A stretch of DNA of 64,000 nt from Fimenecus stercoravium (GCA_018711545.1 DVIC01000061.1:1-64000); one strand, 5' to 3'; positions 50,009-58,467 are shown, numbered from the stretch's first letter. Made by a program: numbers and translations. Notes: a model not told the origin generated them from the sequence alone.

Positions 50009-52047
50009 AAAACGGGTTGTATACAAAGCTTGCGTGGACGGGTATCCAAAAGAACCGAAAGCTATATCTTCCCTACATGCTCACCTGTATCGGCATGGTG
50101 ATGATGTGCTATATCGTATCATTTCTCAAGTACAGCCCCGTTTTCGGAAGCCTTCCGGGCGGCGACACCGTACAGGCGTTTTTGAACATGGGCTTCGGGG
50201 TCATGTGCGTGTTCTCGCTGCTGTTCCTGTTTTACACAAACTCCTTCCTCATTCGGCGGCGCAAAAAAGAATTCGGGCTTTACAACATTCTCGGCATGGG
50301 CAAGAAAAACCTGGCGCTGGTGCTGGGGATCGAAACGTTGCTCATCGCCCTGATCACGCTCGCGGCGGGACTTTTCTGCGGCATCCTGTTTTCCAAGCTC
50401 GCGGAGCTGGGCATCGTGAAAATTTTAGGCGGGACGGCGGATTTCTCGTTCCATATCGACCTGCAATCCATTCGCGATACGCTGCTGCTGTTCGTCGTGA
50501 TCTATACGCTGCTGTATCTCAACACCCTGCGGCAGCTTCACTTAACAAACCCGATCGAGCTTCTGCACAGTGAAAACGCAGGCGAAAAGCCGCCGAAAGG
50601 CAATGCGCTTGTCGCCATATTCGGCGCGGTGCTGCTGATTGCCGCATATGTGCTGGCTGTCTCCATCGAAGACCCGATTGCGGCTATGATCTGGTTTTTT
50701 GTGGCGGTCATCATGGTCATTATCGCGACCTATCTGCTGTTTATCTCGGGATCTGTCACGATCTGCCGCCTGCTGCAAAAGAACAAGAAATATTACTACA
50801 AAACCAACCATTTTATCTCCGTCTCCTCCATGCGCTACCGCATGAAGCGAAATGGCGCGGGTCTTGCGTCTATCTGTATTTTGTGCACGATGGTGCTCGT
50901 CATGGTCTCGTCCACCGTGTGCCTGTATATCGGGAAAGAAGACAGCCTGCGCATGCGCTACCCGCGCAACTACAACCTGAATGTGTCCGTGGAGTCTCTG
51001 GATATGCTGCACGGCGAGCCCGTCCGGCAGTCGCTCGACGCGCTGGATTCGATCTGTGAAAACCACGGCTATGCGCCCACCAATGTTTTGTCCTATCCGA
51101 CCGCCGCGTTTGCCGGGCTTATACAAAACGACCGTATTTTGCTGGAGGTGCCCGAATCGGTCAACCAGCTCATGGATATTGAAAACTTATGGCAGTTCTT
51201 CATTATCTCGTTGGAGGATTACAACCGCTTGATGGGCGCGTCGGAAACGCTCGCAGAGGATGAGGTCATGGTGTATGTCACGAAAGACCAGACCTATGAC
51301 GCGCCGACCTTGACGATTGGAACGGGTGAACCGCTGCAGGTCAAAAAACAGGCGGAGAGCTTTGTGGACAACGGCGTGGACGCTATGCAGGTCATAGCAA
51401 GCCTATATATCATCGTGCCGGACTTTGATGCGGCGGTCGCGGCGTTTTCCGAACAGCAGACCCCGGCGGAGCTCAATTACATTTACGCGTTTGACCTCTC
51501 GTGCTCGGATGATGCACAGATTGCCCTGCAACAGGAAATGGACGCTGCGCTTTCTGAAATCGAAACGCAGGCGGGCGAGGGCAGCGGTTTTAATCTGCTG
51601 CTTGAGGGCGTCGCGTCGGAGCGCTCTTTCTTCTACGGTATGTACGGCGGGCTTTTCTTCTTAGGGATCTTGCTCGGGATCGTGTTCATCTTTGCTGCGG
51701 TGCTTATCATCTACTACAAACAGGTGTCCGAAGGGTATGAGGACCAATCACGGTTTGAGATCATGCAAAAGGTCGGTATGACGGGGCGCGAGATCCGCCG
51801 CAGCATCAATTCGCAGGTCCTGACGGTGTTTTTCCTGCCGCTTATCATGGCGGGCGTGCACTTAGGCTTTGCGTTCCCGCTGATTCGCAAGCTGCTGCTG
51901 ATCTTCAGCCTGACGAACTTCAAGCTGCTGATCCTTGTCACGGTGTGCTGTTACTTGATCTTTGCGCTCTTCTATGTGCTCGTCTACCGCGCCACCTCGC
52001 GCGCCTACTATTCCATCGTGAGCGCGGGCGAACGGGATCAGGCGTAA
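50005..52047 (+). CDS. bceB: ABC transporter permease, BceB-like (FtsX domain)
   Basis: 680 residues with about ten membrane segments and a large extracytoplasmic domain of roughly 200 residues (about 315-540), the layout of BceB-type permeases. RRRKKEFGLYNILGMGKKN and the late EGYEDQSRFEIMQKVGMTGREIRRSI are the conserved FtsX cytoplasmic loops. The external domain would detect the antibiotic or its lipid complex and signal to the BceS-like kinase. ATG overlaps the bceA stop. Confidence 0.94.
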   Translation: MKNGLYTKLAWTGIQKNRKLYLPYMLTCIGMVMMCYIVSFLKYSPVFGSLPGGDTVQAFLNMGFGVMCVFSLLFLFYTNSFLIRRRKKEFGLYNILGMGKKNLALVLGIETLLIALITLAAGLFCGILFSKLAELGIVKILGGTADFSFHIDLQSIRDTLLLFVVIYTLLYLNTLRQLHLTNPIELLHSENAGEKPPKGNALVAIFGAVLLIAAYVLAVSIEDPIAAMIWFFVAVIMVIIATYLLFISGSVTICRLLQKNKKYYYKTNHFISVSSMRYRMKRNGAGLASICILCTMVLVMVSSTVCLYIGKEDSLRMRYPRNYNLNVSVESLDMLHGEPVRQSLDALDSICENHGYAPTNVLSYPTAAFAGLIQNDRILLEVPESVNQLMDIENLWQFFIISLEDYNRLMGASETLAEDEVMVYVTKDQTYDAPTLTIGTGEPLQVKKQAESFVDNGVDAMQVIASLYIIVPDFDAAVAAFSEQQTPAELNYIYAFDLSCSDDAQIALQQEMDAALSEIETQAGEGSGFNLLLEGVASERSFFYGMYGGLFFLGILLGIVFIFAAVLIIYYKQVSEGYEDQSRFEIMQKVGMTGREIRRSINSQVLTVFFLPLIMAGVHLGFAFPLIRKLLLIFSLTNFKLLILVTVCCYLIFALFYVLVYRATSRAYYSIVSAGERDQA

Positions 52048-52077
52048 ACGCCGCAGTTCGGCAGCGGGAGTAAACTG

Positions 52078-52302
52078 ATGTGGAATGTGAAACCGAAAAG
52101 CCGTCGCGGGACTTCTCCTGCGGCGGCGTGTGAACACAAACCAAAAGGGCTTTGCCGTATACTTTCGCACGGCGTGATCCTCACAGGCCTTGTTTGTGTC
52201 GGCGTACTTGCCGTACCCACGGGGCTTTTGTTCCTGCTGATCTCGGGGATCTGGTCGGCGGTGGACTGGTGTGCCGGAAAGCTGGAATCCGATACGAAAT
52301 GA
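52078..52302 (+). CDS. Small single-pass membrane protein downstream of the BceB-like gene
   Basis: 74 residues. A basic N-terminus of about 28 residues is followed by one strong membrane segment (VILTGLVCVGVLAVPTGLLFLLI) and a short tail. A CGGGAG site stands ten bases before the ATG, and a terminator follows closely, so it is probably the last gene of the BceAB transcript. No family is recognised. It could be an accessory of the transporter or chance coding; the ribosome site, clean hydrophobic segment and position favour a gene. Confidence 0.55.
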   Translation: MWNVKPKSRRGTSPAAACEHKPKGLCRILSHGVILTGLVCVGVLAVPTGLLFLLISGIWSAVDWCAGKLESDTK

Positions 52303-52311
52303 ATCCATCTG

Positions 52312-52343
52312 CGCACCCGCTTTTGCGGGTGCGTATTATTTTT
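52312..52343 (+). terminator. Terminator of the BceAB operon
   Basis: CGCACCCGC (52312-52320), TTTT loop, GCGGGTGCG (52325-52333), then TATTATTTTT. Confidence 0.85.
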
Positions 52344-52349
52344 CGCGCC

Positions 52350-52378
52350 TTGCGCGCGGGCGGCAAATGCACTATACT
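52350..52378 (+). promoter_or_regulatory. SigA promoter of dinB
   Basis: TTGCGC (52350-52355), 17 bp, TATACT (52373-52378). No LexA box of the CGAAC-N4-GTTCG type was found. Confidence 0.65.
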
Positions 52379-52431
52379 ATAAACAGAAAGAACGGACGGT
52401 GTTTTGTCGAATGCGAAAGGAGGGACATACC

Positions 52432-53688
52432 ATGCGGCGGCTGATTTTCCATGTGGATGTCAACAGCGCCTATCTGTCGTGGGAGGCGGCGCGCCGCGTT
52501 GCCGCAGGCGGCGAGGATCTGCGCGAAATACCCTCTGCCATCGGCGGCGACCCCGAAAAGCGCACGGGCGTCATTTTGGCGAAGTCCATCCCTGCCAAGC
52601 GCTTCGGCGTGCGCACGGGCGAACCCGTTTCTATGGCGCTGCGCAAATGCCCGAAGCTGGTGCTCGCCAAACCCGACTTTCGATTGTATACCAAGAATTC
52701 CAAAGCGTTCATGGATATTTGCCGCCGTTTCGCGCCCATCGTCGAAAAATTCAGCATCGACGAGTGCTTCCTCGATATGAGCGGCACGGGGCAGCTGTAC
52801 CCCGATCCCGTCGCCGTCGCGCACCAAATCAAGGATACCATCCGCGAAGAACTCGGCTTTACTGTCAACGTCGGCGTCGCCGAAAACAAGCTGCTTGCGA
52901 AAATGGCGAGTGACTTTGAAAAGCCCGACCGCGTCCATACGCTGTTTCATGACGAGATCCCGACAAAGCTTTGGCCGCTGCCCGTCGGTGCGCTGTTTTC
53001 CGTCGGCCGCGCTACCGCGCAAAAGCTCGAAAACGCGGGCGTGCATACCATCGGTGCGCTTGCCGCCATGCCGCTAAGCGGTGTGCAGGCGCTGCTCGGC
53101 AAAAAGTGGGGGCAGCAATTACACGACTTCGCGAACGGCGTGGATGAGTCACCCGTCTCAGCCCAAGCAGAGCAGGCGAAAGGCTACAGCGTATCCACGA
53201 CGCTTGCGGAAGATGTGACCGATCTTAAAACCGCGCATCAAATTCTGCTGGAGCTTGCCGACAGCGTGACCTCCCGCATGCGTGCGGACGGCGTGCGCGC
53301 GTCGTGCGTTTCCGTTTCCATCCGCACAAACACATTTCAAAACCGCTCACACCAGAAAAAGCTGTATGAACCCACGGACATCACCAAGGAGGTCTACGAG
53401 GTCGCCAAAGCCCTGTTGGACGAACTGTGGAAACCGCAAGTCCCGCTGCGGCTTTTGGGTGTAGCCTTGACACAGCTTGAATCTGAGGAAACAGAGCAGC
53501 TGAGCCTGTTCCCCGACGAAAAGAAAGAAAAAGCGCGCACGCTTGACCGTACGCTGGACAATATCCGCAGCCGCTTCGGCGCGGATACGGTCAAACGCGG
53601 CTCCACGTACCGCACCAAGCTCGACGTCGGCAAAAAATACAAAGCGCAGCTTGCACCCGAACAGAACGAACAGGAAGATTCGCAATAG
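52432..53688 (+). CDS. dinB: DNA polymerase IV, Y family
   Basis: 418 residues. Catalytic motifs HVDVNSAYLSWE (first Asp) and FSIDECFLDMSGTG (Asp-Glu pair), a helix-hairpin-helix near VGRATAQKLENAGVHTIGAL, and the little-finger domain. Near the C-terminus QLSLF is a clear beta-clamp-binding motif. AAAGGAGGG sets ATG 52432. It is an error-prone translesion polymerase that competes for the clamp with PolC; no LexA site is apparent. Confidence 0.96.
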   Translation: MRRLIFHVDVNSAYLSWEAARRVAAGGEDLREIPSAIGGDPEKRTGVILAKSIPAKRFGVRTGEPVSMALRKCPKLVLAKPDFRLYTKNSKAFMDICRRFAPIVEKFSIDECFLDMSGTGQLYPDPVAVAHQIKDTIREELGFTVNVGVAENKLLAKMASDFEKPDRVHTLFHDEIPTKLWPLPVGALFSVGRATAQKLENAGVHTIGALAAMPLSGVQALLGKKWGQQLHDFANGVDESPVSAQAEQAKGYSVSTTLAEDVTDLKTAHQILLELADSVTSRMRADGVRASCVSVSIRTNTFQNRSHQKKLYEPTDITKEVYEVAKALLDELWKPQVPLRLLGVALTQLESEETEQLSLFPDEKKEKARTLDRTLDNIRSRFGADTVKRGSTYRTKLDVGKKYKAQLAPEQNEQEDSQ

Positions 53689-53691
53689 AAA

Positions 53692-53723
53692 CGGCAGGGC
53701 AAGCGCCCTGCCGAAATTTTTTG
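53692..53723 (+). terminator. Terminator after dinB
   Basis: CGGCAGGGC (53692-53700), AAGC loop, GCCCTGCCG (53705-53713), AAA, then six Ts. Confidence 0.88.
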
Positions 53724-53741
53724 CGAAATGCAAAAAAACAC

Positions 53742-53772
53742 TTGCATGTGACGCAGCGTCATGTTTTATACT
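53742..53772 (+). promoter_or_regulatory. MerR-type promoter with 19-bp spacer and palindromic operator
   Basis: TTGCAT (53742-53747) and TATACT (53767-53772) are 19 bp apart, the over-long spacing MerR proteins correct by twisting DNA. The perfect palindrome TGACGC-A-GCGTCA (53749-53761) lies in the spacer. Confidence 0.88.
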
Positions 53773-53791
53773 GTGTGCAGGAGATGATTCC

Positions 53792-54589
53792 ATGGCAGAA
53801 CAGCAAAAGACCGAAACCGCCTACATGACCGTCGGCGAGGTCGCGAAGAAAATGGGCGTCACGGTGCGCACCCTGCAATATTACGACCGCGAAGGGCTTT
53901 TGTCCCCATCGGGGAAACGCAACGGGCGAAGGCTATACAGCGACAGGGATCTTATATTGCTGCACCAGATCCTTTCCTTAAAGCATCTGGGCTTTTCCTT
54001 ACACGACATCAAAGACCGTTTGATCTCGCTCGAATCGCCCGCCGAGGTCGCGCGCGTGCTCGGCGAGCAGGAACAGGCGGCGCGCAAACAGCTTGCGTCG
54101 CTCCGGGAAACGCTTACTCAGCTCGAGGCGCTGCGTAAAGAAGTGCTGCAAATGCAGACGGTGGACTTCAAAAAATACGCCGACATTATCGTTAATTTGC
54201 AGATGAAAAACGAATATTATTGGCTTATCAAGCATTTTGACGACGATATGCTCGAACACATCCGCAGCCGCTTTAACAAGGAAAGCGGGCTTGCGTTCAT
54301 GGCAAAGTTTGAGCGGCTGCAAAGGGAGGCCGTCCGTTTGCAGGAGACGGGTACGCCGCCCGAAAGCGCGGCAGGGCAGGCGTTCGCCGCCGAATTCTGG
54401 GCGATGGTTATGGAATTTACGAACGGTGACGCGGCGATGCTCCAAAAGCTCATGGCATTTCAGAATATCGAGGGCGAAGACGCCGATTGGACGCGCCGCC
54501 AACAGATCGCCAACGCCTTCGTCGGCCCCGCGCTGGATGCGTGGTTTCGTGCGTCCGGGGCTGACCCGTTTGCAAAGGAGAACACATGA
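53792..54589 (+). CDS. MerR-family regulator with effector-binding C-terminal domain
   Basis: 265 residues. The N-terminal MerR winged helix reads YMTVGEVAKKMGVTVRTLQYYDREGLLSPS, with GRRLYSDRDLILLHQI, then a long dimerisation helix. The C-terminal 130 residues are all-helical and TipAS-like (WLIKHFDDDM, FNKESGLAF, W-rich helices), a domain that binds amphipathic antibiotics in related proteins. CAGGAGATG precedes the ATG. It controls its own promoter and the coupled ABC transporter genes, so it probably acts as a drug-responsive switch. Confidence 0.9.
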   Translation: MAEQQKTETAYMTVGEVAKKMGVTVRTLQYYDREGLLSPSGKRNGRRLYSDRDLILLHQILSLKHLGFSLHDIKDRLISLESPAEVARVLGEQEQAARKQLASLRETLTQLEALRKEVLQMQTVDFKKYADIIVNLQMKNEYYWLIKHFDDDMLEHIRSRFNKESGLAFMAKFERLQREAVRLQETGTPPESAAGQAFAAEFWAMVMEFTNGDAAMLQKLMAFQNIEGEDADWTRRQQIANAFVGPALDAWFRASGADPFAKENT

Positions 54590-55401
54590 ACGAAAAAATA
54601 CAGGTACAGGGCCTTACCAAAAGCTATGGCGCGCACGCCGTGCTCAAGGGCGTGGATCTCACTGTCCGCGAAGGGGAGATCTTTGCCCTGCTCGGTGTCA
54701 ACGGCGCGGGTAAGACCACGACGCTCGAATGCGTGGAGGGCATGCGCAAATACGACGGCGGACACATCACGGTGCGCGGTAAAATGGGCATCCAGCTGCA
54801 ATCCGCGTCTCTGCCCGCGCACATCAAGCCGAAAGAGGCGGTGCGGCTGTTCGCCATGTGGAATCATGCGCGCCCAAACACACAAATTGCCGAGATGTTG
54901 GGCATCCCGGTGTTCGAAAACAAGCCGTATGCATCGCTTTCCACAGGGCAAAAACGGCGGCTGCATCTGCTGCTCGCCCTCGTCGGCGACCCGGATATCC
55001 TCATTTTGGACGAACCCACCGCCGGGCTGGACGTGGAGGGACGCCTCGCGCTGCACGAGCTTATTCGCCGTTTGCGTGACGGCGGCAAAACCATTGTGCT
55101 CGCAAGCCACGATATGGCGGAGGTAGAAAGCCTTTGCGACCGCATTGCCGTGCTGCACGAGGGGAAAATCGCCTTTGCGGGCACACAGCGCGAGCTTACT
55201 GAAAAAGTCGGCAGACACTACACCGTCACGCTGCAAACCACACGCGGCAAAGCACAGTTCGCCGCCGAGGACATTGCGAGCACATTGCTTGCACGCTTAC
55301 AGGCGATCCGGGACGCGGGCGACAGCGTGCTGGATCTGCAAATCGACCGCGGCACGCTCGAAGAGCATTTTATCCGTTTAACAAAGGGGGAATCGGTGTG
55401 A
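54586..55401 (+). CDS. ABC transporter ATP-binding protein, drug-export (DrrA/CcmA) type
   Basis: 271 residues. Walker A GVNGAGKTT, signature reading LSTGQKRRLHLLLAL, Walker B ILILDEPTAGLD, switch His in ASHDM. The short C-terminal extension is usual in ABC-2 exporters. ATG 54586 overlaps the MerR stop, giving translational coupling. It pairs with the ABC-2 permease encoded next for export of a toxic compound, probably the effector of the regulator. Confidence 0.94.
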   Translation: MNEKIQVQGLTKSYGAHAVLKGVDLTVREGEIFALLGVNGAGKTTTLECVEGMRKYDGGHITVRGKMGIQLQSASLPAHIKPKEAVRLFAMWNHARPNTQIAEMLGIPVFENKPYASLSTGQKRRLHLLLALVGDPDILILDEPTAGLDVEGRLALHELIRRLRDGGKTIVLASHDMAEVESLCDRIAVLHEGKIAFAGTQRELTEKVGRHYTVTLQTTRGKAQFAAEDIASTLLARLQAIRDAGDSVLDLQIDRGTLEEHFIRLTKGESV

Positions 55402-56123
55402 ATATACGCGCATTTTTCTACGGCGTAGGCTTACAGATGCGGCTGGATATCCGCAGCCGCACGCTGCTTGTGACCTGCTATCTCGTCCCGCTTTTATTCT
55501 TCGCACTCATGGGTGGTATCTTTACGTCGCTCATGCCCGAGACCAAGGCGACGCTGACACAGGCGATGACCGTAATGGGCGTTTCCATGGGCGCACTCAT
55601 CGGCGTGCCGCCCTCGCTTGCGGAAGTGTACGGCACCGACATCAAAAAGGCATACCGTGCGAACGGCGCCCCGCTGTGGTTTGGCGCGGCAACGGTGTTT
55701 TTGTCCGCGTTTTTCCACCTCTTCGTGATGAGCTGTATCCTGCTCGTGCTTTCACCCGTCCTGTTCGACGCCGCCGTACCGCAAAACCTGCCCGCCTATT
55801 TCCTCTCGCTTGCCGTCTTTTTGCTCGCGTCGCTGAGCCTTGGCACGGCAGTGGGGCTTTCGGTGGGGAATCAGGCGAAACTCACCATGATTTCCCAGAT
55901 CTTCTTTTTGCCGTCCATTTTGCTGTCGGGCATATTATTCCCGATCTCCTATCTTCCGAAAGCGCTCGAAATTTTAGGCTGGCTGTTCCCCGCCTCCTGG
56001 GGGTATAAGCTCATGTTAGACGGCGGCCTGCGGCTTTCCTCGTTTTTGCCGCTTTGCGCGCTGTTTGCCGCCGCGTGTGCGGTCTGCGTCTTACGGCTGC
56101 ACCGCTTGAAAACGGAAAGCTGA
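55398..56123 (+). CDS. ABC-2 type transporter permease
   Basis: 241 residues with six membrane segments, the ABC-2 layout; the conserved fourth-fifth segment region reads FFLPSILLSGILFPISYLPKAL. GTG 55398 overlaps the stop of the ATPase gene (GTGA). Last gene of the MerR-ABC operon, followed by a terminator. Exported substrate unknown. Confidence 0.93.
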   Translation: MNIRAFFYGVGLQMRLDIRSRTLLVTCYLVPLLFFALMGGIFTSLMPETKATLTQAMTVMGVSMGALIGVPPSLAEVYGTDIKKAYRANGAPLWFGAATVFLSAFFHLFVMSCILLVLSPVLFDAAVPQNLPAYFLSLAVFLLASLSLGTAVGLSVGNQAKLTMISQIFFLPSILLSGILFPISYLPKALEILGWLFPASWGYKLMLDGGLRLSSFLPLCALFAAACAVCVLRLHRLKTES

Positions 56124-56144
56124 ACGCGCCGATAATCCAAATTT

Positions 56145-56179
56145 TACCGCCCTGCGAGACAATCGCGGGGCGGTTTTTG
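56145..56179 (+). terminator. Terminator of the MerR-ABC operon
   Basis: ACCGCCC-TGCGA paired with TCGC-GGGGCGGT, five-base loop GACAA, one mismatch, then TTTTTG. Confidence 0.85.
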
Positions 56180-56206
56180 TCATCTTTTGCGGCTGCCGTT
56201 TTTGCT

Positions 56207-56236
56207 GCATGAACCTTATTTTGCACGGCAATACTA
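56207..56236 (+). promoter_or_regulatory. Forespore (sigma-F-like) promoter of sigG
   Basis: GCATG (56207-56211), 15 bp, GGCAATACTA (56227-56236). This agrees with the sigma-F pattern GYATA then GGNNANANT and also shares bases with sigma-G promoters. No SigA promoter is apparent. Confidence 0.7.
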
Positions 56237-56268
56237 ACCTTGTCATTCTTGCGGCGAGGGGCGACGGT

Positions 56269-57036
56269 ATGCAGTATAACAAGGTCGAGATCTGCGGCGT
56301 GAACACATCGAAGCTCGAGGTGCTCAAGGAATCCGAGAAAATGGAACTTCTGCGAAAAATGCACGCGGGCGACAAGTCCGCGCGTGACAGGCTGGTGAAC
56401 GGGAATCTGCGGCTGGTGCTCAGCGTGATCCAGCGTTTTTCAAACCGCGGTGAAAACCCGGACGACCTGTTTCAGGTGGGCGTGATCGGCCTGATGAAAG
56501 CCATCGACAACTTCGACATTTCCCAAAACGTCCGTTTCTCGACCTATGCCGTGCCCATGATCATCGGCGAAGTGCGGCGGTATCTGCGCGACAACAACGC
56601 CCTGCGCGTCAGCCGCTCCATGCGCGACACCGCCTACCACGCCATGCAGGTCAAAGAACGGCTGCAAAACAAGCTGAACCGCGACCCGACCGTTCAGGAG
56701 ATCGCCGAGGAAATGCAGCTGCCCGCGTCGGAGATCGTCATCGCGCTTGAAGCCATCGTCGAGCCCGTGTCGCTGTATGAGCCTGTGTATTCCGACGGCG
56801 GCGACACGATCTATGTTATGGATCAGGTAGGCTCCTCCGACAGCGACCGCGACTGGCTCGACGAGATCGTGATGAAGGAGACGATCCAAGGGCTTTCCGC
56901 ACGAGAAAAGAAAATCCTTTACCTGCGTTTTATGCAGGGGAAGACCCAAACGGAGGTCGCTTCGGAGATCGGTATTTCTCAGGCACAGGTCTCGCGGCTG
57001 GAAAAGGGTGCGGTCAAAAAGATCAAAGGACAATGA
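56269..57036 (+). CDS. sigG: RNA polymerase sporulation sigma factor SigG
   Basis: 255 residues. The N-terminus NKVEICGVNTSKLEVLKESE is diagnostic of SigG rather than SigF. Region 2 shows LVNGNLRLVLSVIQRF, DDLFQVGVIGLMKAIDNFD and FSTYAVPMIIGEVRRYLRDN; region 4 ends QGKTQTEVASEIGISQAQVSRLEK. It directs late forespore gene expression. ATG 56269 is chosen by alignment with the family and GAGGGG upstream; a longer in-frame start lies before the promoter's -10. It is followed by ymxH, as in other spore formers; spoIIGA and sigE are not in the window. Confidence 0.97.
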   Translation: MQYNKVEICGVNTSKLEVLKESEKMELLRKMHAGDKSARDRLVNGNLRLVLSVIQRFSNRGENPDDLFQVGVIGLMKAIDNFDISQNVRFSTYAVPMIIGEVRRYLRDNNALRVSRSMRDTAYHAMQVKERLQNKLNRDPTVQEIAEEMQLPASEIVIALEAIVEPVSLYEPVYSDGGDTIYVMDQVGSSDSDRDWLDEIVMKETIQGLSAREKKILYLRFMQGKTQTEVASEIGISQAQVSRLEKGAVKKIKGQ

Positions 57037-57050
57037 CAAACCGGGCGCCT

Positions 57051-57076
57051 TCGAGACATATACTGTCTCGGAGGTG
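57051..57076 (+). promoter_or_regulatory. Hairpin abutting the ymxH ribosome site
   Basis: CGAGAC and GTCTCG form a small stem directly before GGAGG of the next gene. It may be a weak terminator of sigG or affect ymxH translation. Confidence 0.4.
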
Positions 57077-57084
57077 CTTTTTCT

Positions 57085-57387
57085 ATGAATTGCTGTGTTA
57101 CCGATCTGCGGGATAAAGAGGTTATCAACTTAAAGGACGGATGCCGGCTCGGGTGCGTGTGCGATGCGGAGATCGACACCTGCACGGGCAGGGTGATTGC
57201 CCTCATTATTTTCGGAAAAAACAAGCTGTTCGGGCTTATGGGGCACGGGCAGGACATCCGCATCTGCTGGGAGGAGATCGAGGTCATCGGGGATGATACG
57301 ATTCTCGTCAGCTTCGACTGCCCCGCCGAATGCAAGCCCTCGAACAAAAAGAAAAATCCGCTGGAATCGCTGTTCCGGCAAGGATAA
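57085..57387 (+). CDS. ymxH: YlmC/YmxH family PRC-barrel sporulation protein
   Basis: 100 residues. PRC-barrel domain with DLRDKEVINLKDGCRLGCVCDAEID, GRVIALIIFG and the DIRICWEEIEVIGDDTILV ending typical of the YlmC/YmxH family. These proteins are widespread in spore formers; their molecular role is not known. CGGAGGTG precedes the ATG, 48 bp after sigG, in the arrangement seen in B. subtilis downstream of sigG. Several cysteines are present (CC near the start). Confidence 0.92.
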   Translation: MNCCVTDLRDKEVINLKDGCRLGCVCDAEIDTCTGRVIALIIFGKNKLFGLMGHGQDIRICWEEIEVIGDDTILVSFDCPAECKPSNKKKNPLESLFRQG

Positions 57388-57664
57388 AGGTAAGGAAAAT
57401 CGAACACAATGTGCCGAAAACTCGGTCCTGCGGCGGCTTTTCCCTTTTTCACCGTTGGCGGGCGTCAGCCCGCCTGCCGTCTCAAAAGAAAAAATCCATC
57501 CGTATTCCCGTCGTTTTCGGTGCTGCGCAGTTTCAAAGGAACAGATTCTCGCTTGGATAAGCTGGCATGCTGAAACAAATTGAAAGTTTTAACGCCGTTC
57601 AGACGGAAAGATACCGCTTGAAACCACATCGGGTTTGACTTTCCTTATCTTAAGGAGATACGCC
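57388..57664 (+). other. Intergenic region without a gene
   Basis: It holds one strong inverted repeat, GGCGGGC-gtca-GCCCGCC near 57453-57470, with no U tract. A TTGAAA occurs near 57617. I see no convincing promoter for the downstream gene. Confidence 0.5.
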
Positions 57665-58135
57665 ATGGCTTTTTACAATCGCATGCGCGCTGTGGAATAT
57701 GCGCGCCGCTGGAGCTTTTCCAGAAATCCCGCTTACTATAATTTTGACGCCATCGGCGGGGACTGCACGAATTTTATTTCACAGTGCCTGTTCGCCGGCA
57801 GCGGCAAAATGAATTACCGCAAGACCTTTGGGTGGTATTATACGGACTTAAACCGCCGTGCCCCCGCGTGGACGGGCGTGCGGGAGCTGCATCAATTTTT
57901 GACGACCAACCGCGGTGCGGGCCCCTACGGCAGCGAAACGACCTTACAGCAGCTCGAACCGGGCGACATCATACAGCTTGATTTCGGCAGCGGCTTTGCC
58001 CACTCGCTGTTGGTGATCTCTAACGGGGATGACGTGCGCGTTGCCACGCATACGGACGACAGCTTTGACCGGCCTTTAGACAGTTATTACTATGTCACTG
58101 CGCGGTACATCCATATCGACGGCGTGCGGATCTGA
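57665..58135 (+). CDS. Amidase_6-domain protein
   Basis: 156 residues. NlpC/P60-like putative amidase with GGDCTNFISQCLFAG (catalytic Cys) and SGFAHSLLVIS (His), and TDDSFDRPLDSY near the C-terminal end. It starts directly with NRMRAVEYARRWSFSRNPAYYNF, the usual N-terminus of this family. AAGGAGAT sets ATG 57665. No signal peptide is seen, so it acts in the cytoplasm or mother cell unless released. Position after sigG and ymxH hints at sporulation, but this is only context. Confidence 0.88.
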   Translation: MAFYNRMRAVEYARRWSFSRNPAYYNFDAIGGDCTNFISQCLFAGSGKMNYRKTFGWYYTDLNRRAPAWTGVRELHQFLTTNRGAGPYGSETTLQQLEPGDIIQLDFGSGFAHSLLVISNGDDVRVATHTDDSFDRPLDSYYYVTARYIHIDGVRI

Positions 58136-58155
58136 CGCCTGCATTCGGCGGCAAT

Positions 58156-58250
58156 CATCCATTTTATCATCATATCCCATGCCGGCAATACATGGCTATA
58201 TATTTAATTAAGTATATTGCCAATTTCATATACCTCTAATAAAATGGATG
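58156..58250 (+). repeat. Nested inverted repeats upstream of the small HTH gene
   Basis: Outer arms of 12 bp, CATCCATTTTAT (58156-58167) and ATAAAATGGATG (58239-58250), enclose inner GGCAATA and TATTGCC and an AT-rich centre. The stretch is clearly AT-richer than its surroundings. Confidence 0.7.
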
Positions 58251-58266
58251 CAGAGGTGTAAGCGGT

Positions 58267-58467
58267 ATGATTCGATTAACGCTGGATAAAGTACTGGCAA
58301 ACCGTGGCTTGACCCGATACGAGCTGGCAAAGCGAACGGGCATACGGTATCAAATCATTGATAACTACTACAAAAATAAGGTCAAACGCTATGACAGCTA
58401 TGTGCTGGAACGCATTTGTGATGCGTTAGGCTGCCAAATTTCCGATGTGATCGAATATAAAAAATGA
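58267..58467 (+). CDS. Small Cro/CI-type HTH protein
   Basis: 66 residues, essentially only an HTH domain: LDKVLANRGLTRYELAKRTGIRYQIIDNYYKNK and CDALGCQISDVIEY. This is the HTH_26/YozG-type stand-alone family. AGAGGTG serves as ribosome site. It is AT-richer than the neighbouring genes. It lies directly behind the nested inverted repeats, which may be its operator. Target unknown. Confidence 0.85.
   Translation: MIRLTLDKVLANRGLTRYELAKRTGIRYQIIDNYYKNKVKRYDSYVLERICDALGCQISDVIEYKK

Noticed and set aside
52344..52431. LexA (SOS) box before dinB
   Set aside because: No CGAAC-N4-GTTCG or close variant is found in the promoter region.
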